From Kiritimatiellota bacterium (lineage in GTDB: Bacteria; Verrucomicrobiota; Kiritimatiellia; Kiritimatiellales; Tichowtungiaceae): 64,000 nucleotides of DNA. Each line of letters opens with the position of its first letter. The first letter of the stretch is position 1. The position numbers and the translations under genes were made by a program. The stretch spans positions 41,361 to 105,360 of the forward strand of contig JACNKZ010000035.1 in assembly GCA_014381785.1 (NCBI GenBank), given 5' to 3'. Below are positions 58,340-64,000 of the stretch, in pieces. The notes beneath the pieces are model-generated. The model searched no databases. It was not told where the DNA came from and saw only the letters and a list, made by a program, of their open reading frames with translations.

Positions 58340-60007
58340 ATGAAAATCATTTTTTCCAATGTTTGGAAAATTTCACTCGGCGGACTGCTGATTCTGCTGG
58401 TCACCTTCACGCTGGGCCGCTGTACGGCTCCCAGCCCCCAGTCCCCAGCCTCCAAACCTAAAGCCTCAAGCCTAAAGCCTAAAGTCTCCCTCTGGACCTG
58501 CTCGATGCATCCGCAGATTAAACTTCCAAACCCTGGACAATGCCCGATCTGCGGGATGGATCTGATCCCGCTCGACACCGGCGGCGGCAGCAATAATCCG
58601 CGCGAACTGACGATCACTCCGTCTGCCCTGAAACTCATGCAGATTGAAACCTCGCCGGTGGAACGCAAATTTGTTCAGGCCGACGTTCGCATGGTCGGCA
58701 AAGTGGATTTTGATGAAACACGCACCGCCTTCGTGGCCGCCCGTATGCCGGGACGGCTCGACCGGCTGTTTGTGGACTATACCGGCGTGCAGGTGAAACA
58801 AGGCGATCATCTGGCCTCCATCTACAGCCCCGAACTGCTAAGCGCCCAGCAGGAACTGATTCAGGCGCTTCAATCGGTTAAAGCGCTGACCAACAGTCAA
58901 AGTACCATTGTACGCGATATCTCGCAATCCACCGTCGAAGCCGTACGCGAGAAACTGCGGCTGTGGGGGCTGACCGCCGAACAGATTCAGGAAATCGAAA
59001 CGCGCGGAACAATCACCGATCACATCACCCTGTATTCCCCGGTCAACGGCATTGTCATTCATAAGAACGCGCAGGAAGGCGGCTACGTAAAAACCGGCGA
59101 CCGGATTTACACCGTCGCGGACCTCTCCCGCGTCTGGGTGCAGCTCGAAGCCTATGAATCCGATCTGCCGTGGCTGCGCTACGGACAGAAGGTCACCTTC
59201 ACCACCGAGGCGTGGCCGGGCGAAACCTTCGAAGGAACCATCGCCTTTATTGATCCGCTGCTCAACGCCGCCACCCGCACCGTCAACGTGCGCGTCAACG
59301 TCGACAACCCCGAACTGAAAATGAAGCCCGGACTGTTTGTCCGCGCCATCGCCCACCCCTCGATTGCCGAAGACGGCAAAGTAACCAACCCGTCGCTGGC
59401 CGGAAAATGGATCTGCCCGATGCATCCGGAAGTGGTCAAAGACGCTGCGGGAGCCTGCGACATCTGCGGCATGGATCTGGTCTCGGCCGAAGAGCTGGGC
59501 TATGTCACGGCGGATGAAACCAACGCGCCGCTGGTCATTCCGGCGACCGCGCCGCTGATCACCGGCACACGCGCCGTGGTTTACGTCGAAGTTCCGGATC
59601 AGGAAAAACCGACCTACGAAGGGCGCGAAATCGTTCTCGGTCCGAAAGCGGGAACGGTTTACATCGTCAACGACGGCCTGAGCGAAGGAGAACGGGTTGT
59701 CACCCGCGGCGCATTCAAACTGGATGCCGAACTGCAGATTCACGCCAAACCCTCCATGATGAGCGTAGCGCAGAGCGCAGAGAGCATGAAGCAAGGCGAA
59801 ATGAACATGGAGCTGAAGCCGCAGACGCTCTGCCCGGTCATGGGCGGCGTGATCGACAAGCAATATTTCACCGACTACAACGGCATGCGCATCTACTTCT
59901 GCTGCCCCGGCTGCGAAACCGACTTCCTGAGCGATCCGGACACCTATCTCGAAAAAATCAAAGCCGCTGGAGAAAAGCCAGAAACCCTAAACAAAGCAAC
60001 AGAATGA
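58340..60007 (+). CDS. CusB-like periplasmic adaptor with two heavy-metal-binding domains and a YHS tail
   Basis: 555 aa from ATG 58340 (AGGAG upstream). N-terminal anchor (ISLGGLLILLVTFTLGRC), first HMBD WTCSMHPQIK...QCPICGMDLIP (about 52-74), membrane-fusion barrel/lipoyl core (about 100-345), a second HMBD WICPMHPEVV...CDICGMDL (about 357-378), and a C-terminal YHS-like domain TLCPVMGG...YFCCPGCETDF (about 494-540). Normal CusB proteins have one HMBD at most. A palindrome (58353-58369) encodes FSNVWK at the N-terminus, and the SPQSPASKPKASSLKPKVS linker is a simple repeat. Confidence 0.9.
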   Translation: MKIIFSNVWKISLGGLLILLVTFTLGRCTAPSPQSPASKPKASSLKPKVSLWTCSMHPQIKLPNPGQCPICGMDLIPLDTGGGSNNPRELTITPSALKLMQIETSPVERKFVQADVRMVGKVDFDETRTAFVAARMPGRLDRLFVDYTGVQVKQGDHLASIYSPELLSAQQELIQALQSVKALTNSQSTIVRDISQSTVEAVREKLRLWGLTAEQIQEIETRGTITDHITLYSPVNGIVIHKNAQEGGYVKTGDRIYTVADLSRVWVQLEAYESDLPWLRYGQKVTFTTEAWPGETFEGTIAFIDPLLNAATRTVNVRVNVDNPELKMKPGLFVRAIAHPSIAEDGKVTNPSLAGKWICPMHPEVVKDAAGACDICGMDLVSAEELGYVTADETNAPLVIPATAPLITGTRAVVYVEVPDQEKPTYEGREIVLGPKAGTVYIVNDGLSEGERVVTRGAFKLDAELQIHAKPSMMSVAQSAESMKQGEMNMELKPQTLCPVMGGVIDKQYFTDYNGMRIYFCCPGCETDFLSDPDTYLEKIKAAGEKPETLNKATE

Positions 60008-60048
60008 TTAACCGTTCATGGTGAAACGCAACCAAAACAGGATCAGAT

Positions 60049-60130
60049 AGGCAGAATGATTTTTAGGCAGAATAATTTCTCTTTCTGGATCAATGGCAAC
60101 CATCATTCTGCCTACAAATCATTCTACCTA
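60049..60130. repeat. AGGCAGAATRATT-family element
   Basis: Two direct and two inverted units around about 28 bp, between the cusB-like and cusA-like genes. No gene inside. Confidence 0.85.
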
Positions 60131-60198
60131 ATTGCCGATGAGGAGAATCTTCAATTGAGAAAACGCACAAAAAACAAAGAAAATGCTGAACGAGCACT

Positions 60199-63100
60199 AT
60201 GACCACTGAAAACAGACAAACTCCTGAGCAACGTTCGCTCATCGGGCGGTACATGCGCTTCTGCCTGACCAACCGGCTGGTGGTCGCGCTGTTCGTCTTT
60301 ACAGTGATTATCGCCGGCCTGCTGGTCGCGCCGTTCGACTGGAAGCTCGCCGGCATCCAGCGCTATCCCGTGCCCGTTGACGCCATCCCGGACATCGGCG
60401 AAAACCAGCAGATCGTTTTCACCGAATGGATGGGCCGCTCACCGCAGGATGTCGAAGACCAAATCAGTTATCCGCTGACCGTTTCGCTGCTGGGCATCCC
60501 GGATGTCAAAACCATCCGCAGCTATTCCATGTTCGGTTTTTCCTCCATCTACATCATCTTCAAAGAAAAAGCCGATTTCTACGACTCGCGCACCCGCGTA
60601 CTCGAAAAACTCAACAGCCTGCCAAGCGGCACCCTGCCCGACGGCGTCAAACCCGCGCTGGGACCGGACTCGACCGCGCTCGGTCAGATTTTCTGGTACA
60701 CGCTCGAAGGACGCGATGAGGCGGGCAACCCGACCGGCGGATGGAGCCAGGAGGAGCTGCGCTCCCTGCAGGACTGGCAGGTGCGCTACGGCCTGCTCGC
60801 CGCCGAAGGCGTTTCCGAAGTCGGCTCCGTCGGCGGCTATGTGAAGGAATACCAGATTGATGTCGATCCCGATGCCATGCGCGCCTACGGCGTCACACTC
60901 GACGAGGTGTTTTCCGCCGTCAAAGCCGCCAACATCGACGTCGGCGCCAAGACCATCGAAATCAACCGCGTCGAATATTTCATCCGCGGCATCGGCTTCA
61001 TCAAGCGGCTCGAAGACATTGAAAACAGCGTCGTCAAAGTGCGGGCCGATCATGTGCCCGTCCTTGTGAAACAGATCGCGCACGTCACCACCGGTCCCGC
61101 CGCGCGGCGCGGCGCGCTCGATAAGGGCGGGGCGCCGGCAGTCGGCGGCGTCGTGGTCGCGCGCTACGGCGACAACCCGCTGGCCGTCATTCAACGGGTC
61201 AAAGAGAAAATCACCGAAATCGCGCCGGCGCTGCCGCGCAAAACGCTCGCCGACGGAACCGTCAGCCATGTGGAAATTGTACCCTTCTACGACCGCACCG
61301 GTCTGATTTATGAAACGCTCGGCACGCTCAACGACTCCATCGTTCAGGAAATCCTCATCACCATCATCGTCGTGCTGATTATGGTCATGCACCTGCGCAG
61401 CAGCCTGCTCATCAGCGGCATGCTGCCGCTGGCCGTCCTGTTGTGCTTCATCGCCATGAAATTCTTCGGCGTGCAAGCCAACATCGTCGCACTTTCCGGG
61501 ATCGTCATCGCCATCGGCACCATTGTTGACATGGGCATCGTCATCTGCGAAAACATCCTCCGTCACCTGGATATGGAAGAGCAGGAATCAGGGGACAGGA
61601 ATCAGGAGTCAGGGGACAGGGAACTCGAAACTCTGAACTCCAAACTCGAAACGATTCACCGCGCGGTCAGCGAAGTCGGCGGCGCGGTTCTGACCGCCGT
61701 GCTGACCACGGTGGTCAGCTTCCTGCCGGTGTTCACCATGATCGGCGCGGAGGGCAAACTCTTCAAACCGCTGGCTTTCACCAAAACCTTTGCGCTGCTC
61801 GCCTCGATCCTCATCGCGCTCTCCGTCATTCCTCCGGCCGCGTATCTGCTCTTTGGCAAACGCAAAAAAACAAAAGGTGGAGAACTTTTCCTGCGCATTT
61901 TTCCGCGATCATGGATCGCGGCTACAAAAGAATCTTCTTGTAGGGCGGGGGCCGAGACCCCGCCTCCCGTCCCTGCTGGGCTGAAACTGCCCAAAAACAT
62001 TGCCACCTGGATCATCGTTGTGCTGGTCGGTATTGTTCTGACCAACGCATGGGAACCGCTCGGCCCGGAAAAGGGATTCATTCTTAACTTCCTGTTCGTC
62101 GCGCTGCTGGTGGGCGGCCTACTCGGATTCTTCCACATCTTCCAGCGCTTCTATGCACGCATGCTGCGCTGGTGCCTGCGGCATAAACTCATTTTCCTTT
62201 CCATTCCGCTCGCGCTGATCGTGTTCGGATTCACCGCATGGCGTCAACTCGGCAAGGAATTCATGCCGCCGCTCGACGAAGGTTCGTTCCTCTGGATGCC
62301 GACCACCATGACCCACGCCTCCATGGGCGAAGCCATCGATATTCTCTCCACACAGGATCAGCTCATTCAGTCCGTGCCGGAGATCGAATCTGTCGTCGGC
62401 AAACTCGGCCGCGCCGACACCCCGCTCGACCCCGCCCCGATCTCCATGTTTGAAACCGTGGTGAACTATAAACCGGAATACAAAACCGACGAATCCGGGC
62501 GGCGCATCAACTTTAAATATAAAAAAGGCGACTTTGTGCGCGACGAAACCGGCGAGCTGATTCCCGACAAGCACGGACGCCCCTTCCGCCAATGGCGCGA
62601 CCACATTCATTCACTCGACGACATCTGGAACGAAATCGTCACCGCCGCCAAACTCCCCGGAGTCACCTCCGCGCCGAAACTCCAGCCGATCGCCGCACGC
62701 ATCGTTATGCTTCAAAGCGGCATGCGCGCGCCCATGGGTGTGAAAGTCAAAGGCCCCGACCTCGACACCATCGAGGCCGTCGGCCTGCAGATTGAAAAAT
62801 TCCTGAAAGACATTCCCTCGGTCGAACCCTCCGCCGTGATTGCCGACCGCATTGTCGGCAAACCGTATCTGGAAATTATCCCCGACCGGCAGGCGCTGGC
62901 CCGCTACGGCATTCCGATCCGTAAATTCCAGGACGTGATTGAAATCGCCATCGGCGGACGACAGGTCACCACCACCGTCGAAGGCCGCGAGCGCTATCCG
63001 GTGCGCGTGCGCTATCCGCGTGAACTGCGCGACAGTTTCCAAACATTGGAAAAAATTCTGGTGTCGGGCGCAGGACAGCAGATCCCGCTCACTGAACTGG

Positions 63101-63903
63101 CAAAAATCGAATATGTGCGCGGACCACAGGTCATCAAAAGCGAAGATACCTCGCTGATCGGCTACGTGGTGTTCGACAAAAAACCCGGCTTCGCCGAAGT
63201 CGATGTGGTCGAGGACTGCCAGCAGTTTCTGCAGAGCAAAATCGACAGCGGGGAATTTGTGCTGCCCAAAGGCGTCAGCTACACCTTTGCCGGAAGCTAT
63301 GAAAACCAGATCCGCGCCGCCAAAACCCTGACGCTCGTTCTGCCACTGGCGCTGTTCGCCATCTTCATGCTGATCTACTTCCAGTTCAAATCTATCTCCA
63401 CCACCGCCATCGTCTTCTCCGGCATCTTCGTGGCGTGGAGCGGCGGCTTTATTATGATCTGGCTCTACGGCCAACCGTGGTTCCTCGACTTCAGCGTCTT
63501 TGGCGTCAACATGCGCACCCTCTTCCAGGTGCACACCATTAATATGAGTGTGGCTGTCTGGGTCGGATTCCTCGCGCTGTTCGGCATCGCCACCGACGAC
63601 GGGGTCATTCAATCCACCTACCTCACCCAGGTCTTCCGTAAAAACAAACCGTCCACCAAAGACGAAATCCATGAAGCGGTCGTCGAAGCCGCGCAGCGCC
63701 GCGTGCGGCCCTGTCTGATGACCTCCGCCACCACCATCCTCGCGCTCATTCCTGTGCTCACCTCCACCGGGCGCGGAAGCGACGTCATGGTCCCCATGGC
63801 CATCCCCAGCTTCGGCGGCATGCTCGTCGTGCTCATCAGCATCTTCGTCGTCCCCATCCTCTACAGCGTCGTCCAAGAACGAAAGCTGAAGCAGTTATCG
63901 TAA
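60199..63903 (+). CDS. CusA/CzcA-type heavy-metal efflux RND transporter
   Basis: 1234 aa inner-membrane pump; typical members are about 1040. Standard landmarks are AIPDIGENQQIVFTEWMGRS near the N-terminus, the porter-domain repeats, the GFLALFGIATDDGVIQSTYL block and the C-terminal RVRPCLMTSATTILALIPVL. Two in-frame insertions lie in loops. One is at about residues 462-485 (simple repeat, QESGDRNQESGDREL). The other is at about 561-596 (DNA hairpins at 61903-61921 and 61944-61963). An extra stretch with two helices follows the second. A palindrome at 63036-63052 encodes FQTLEK. Works with the TolC- and CusB-like proteins to expel Cu(I)/Ag(I). Confidence 0.93.
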   Translation: MTTENRQTPEQRSLIGRYMRFCLTNRLVVALFVFTVIIAGLLVAPFDWKLAGIQRYPVPVDAIPDIGENQQIVFTEWMGRSPQDVEDQISYPLTVSLLGIPDVKTIRSYSMFGFSSIYIIFKEKADFYDSRTRVLEKLNSLPSGTLPDGVKPALGPDSTALGQIFWYTLEGRDEAGNPTGGWSQEELRSLQDWQVRYGLLAAEGVSEVGSVGGYVKEYQIDVDPDAMRAYGVTLDEVFSAVKAANIDVGAKTIEINRVEYFIRGIGFIKRLEDIENSVVKVRADHVPVLVKQIAHVTTGPAARRGALDKGGAPAVGGVVVARYGDNPLAVIQRVKEKITEIAPALPRKTLADGTVSHVEIVPFYDRTGLIYETLGTLNDSIVQEILITIIVVLIMVMHLRSSLLISGMLPLAVLLCFIAMKFFGVQANIVALSGIVIAIGTIVDMGIVICENILRHLDMEEQESGDRNQESGDRELETLNSKLETIHRAVSEVGGAVLTAVLTTVVSFLPVFTMIGAEGKLFKPLAFTKTFALLASILIALSVIPPAAYLLFGKRKKTKGGELFLRIFPRSWIAATKESSCRAGAETPPPVPAGLKLPKNIATWIIVVLVGIVLTNAWEPLGPEKGFILNFLFVALLVGGLLGFFHIFQRFYARMLRWCLRHKLIFLSIPLALIVFGFTAWRQLGKEFMPPLDEGSFLWMPTTMTHASMGEAIDILSTQDQLIQSVPEIESVVGKLGRADTPLDPAPISMFETVVNYKPEYKTDESGRRINFKYKKGDFVRDETGELIPDKHGRPFRQWRDHIHSLDDIWNEIVTAAKLPGVTSAPKLQPIAARIVMLQSGMRAPMGVKVKGPDLDTIEAVGLQIEKFLKDIPSVEPSAVIADRIVGKPYLEIIPDRQALARYGIPIRKFQDVIEIAIGGRQVTTTVEGRERYPVRVRYPRELRDSFQTLEKILVSGAGQQIPLTELAKIEYVRGPQVIKSEDTSLIGYVVFDKKPGFAEVDVVEDCQQFLQSKIDSGEFVLPKGVSYTFAGSYENQIRAAKTLTLVLPLALFAIFMLIYFQFKSISTTAIVFSGIFVAWSGGFIMIWLYGQPWFLDFSVFGVNMRTLFQVHTINMSVAVWVGFLALFGIATDDGVIQSTYLTQVFRKNKPSTKDEIHEAVVEAAQRRVRPCLMTSATTILALIPVLTSTGRGSDVMVPMAIPSFGGMLVVLISIFVVPILYSVVQERKLKQLS

Positions 63904-64000
63904 TACGGTAGTTCACTCAGGGAATTTTTACCGCGAGAGAACGCAAGGAACGCAAAGGAACAGGCAAAAATGCTACAAATCACGGGCTGACCCCTCTTCC
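63904..64000. repeat. Short repeat units at window end
   Basis: ACCGCGAGAGAACGCAAGGA type units (about 63931-63960) and a 19-bp segment (63976-63994) that is the exact inverse of 11180-11198. No gene visible. Confidence 0.6.

Noticed and set aside
58838-63876. Long minus-strand frames opposite the cusB- and cusA-like genes
   Set aside because: Shadow frames of GC-rich codons, His/Asp/Gly-rich and without family similarity.

Overview
The window is one bacterial chromosomal contig of moderately high GC. Gene content points to the PVC superphylum, most likely a Kiritimatiellota-type (Pontiella-like) bacterium. This is an inference from three things: a Gram-negative envelope (TolC/RND pump, PEP-CTERM protein), a highly divergent FtsZ at the end of a ddl-ftsQ-ftsA-ftsZ cluster, and very many short dispersed repeats with GxxExxY-family genes among them. 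No rRNA or marker gene fixes the taxon.

Layout: 1-2.75 kb, a metallophore/cobalamin-type ABC importer (binding-protein tail, ATPase, permease) split by a GxxExxY gene. 2.9-9.4 kb, a truncated kinase-like protein, coaX, a second GxxExxY cassette, nadC, an AI-2E exporter family protein and leuCD. 9.8-13 kb, an M48 protease and an AbiE type IV toxin-antitoxin pair. 13.5-20 kb, tRNA-Arg(CCU) with a 6.4 kb integrative element in its 3' end, bounded by 48-bp direct repeats, carrying integrase, an AlpA-like regulator, two small proteins, a minimal family A DNA polymerase and a PD-(D/E)XK-like cargo gene. 20-30.6 kb, topB, a secreted AAEMK-repeat protein, a PHP phosphoesterase, transketolase, a signalling-like protein, a D,D-carboxypeptidase, DUF3307 and SatD. 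30.7-42 kb, a HEPN/AbiU2-like gene, a 7 kb NRPS with an embedded formyltransferase, an Sfp-type PPTase and two glycosyltransferases. 42-51.9 kb, a PEP-CTERM protein, membrane/MauE/rhodanese genes, cca, dut, purN, two hypotheticals and nfeD. 52-56 kb, ftsZ, ftsA, ftsQ and ddl. 56.4-63.9 kb, a CsoR-controlled copper/silver efflux operon (csoR, YHS protein, cusC-, cusB- and cusA-like).

The most unusual layer lies across the genes. (i) A 17-bp palindrome, TTTCCAA-NNN-TTGGAAA, occurs about 20 times, often inside coding sequence and once as the stem of a terminator. (ii) Paired short units (AGGCAGAATRATT, ACAGGATNATT, CGCGAATNNACG types) form inverted-repeat cassettes. Two of these enclose a GxxExxY gene and the others are gene-free. 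They supply stop codons, and in one case apparently the signal peptide, of neighbouring genes. Functional links read directly from order are the NRPS with its PPTase, the division cluster, and the copper operon with its operator.
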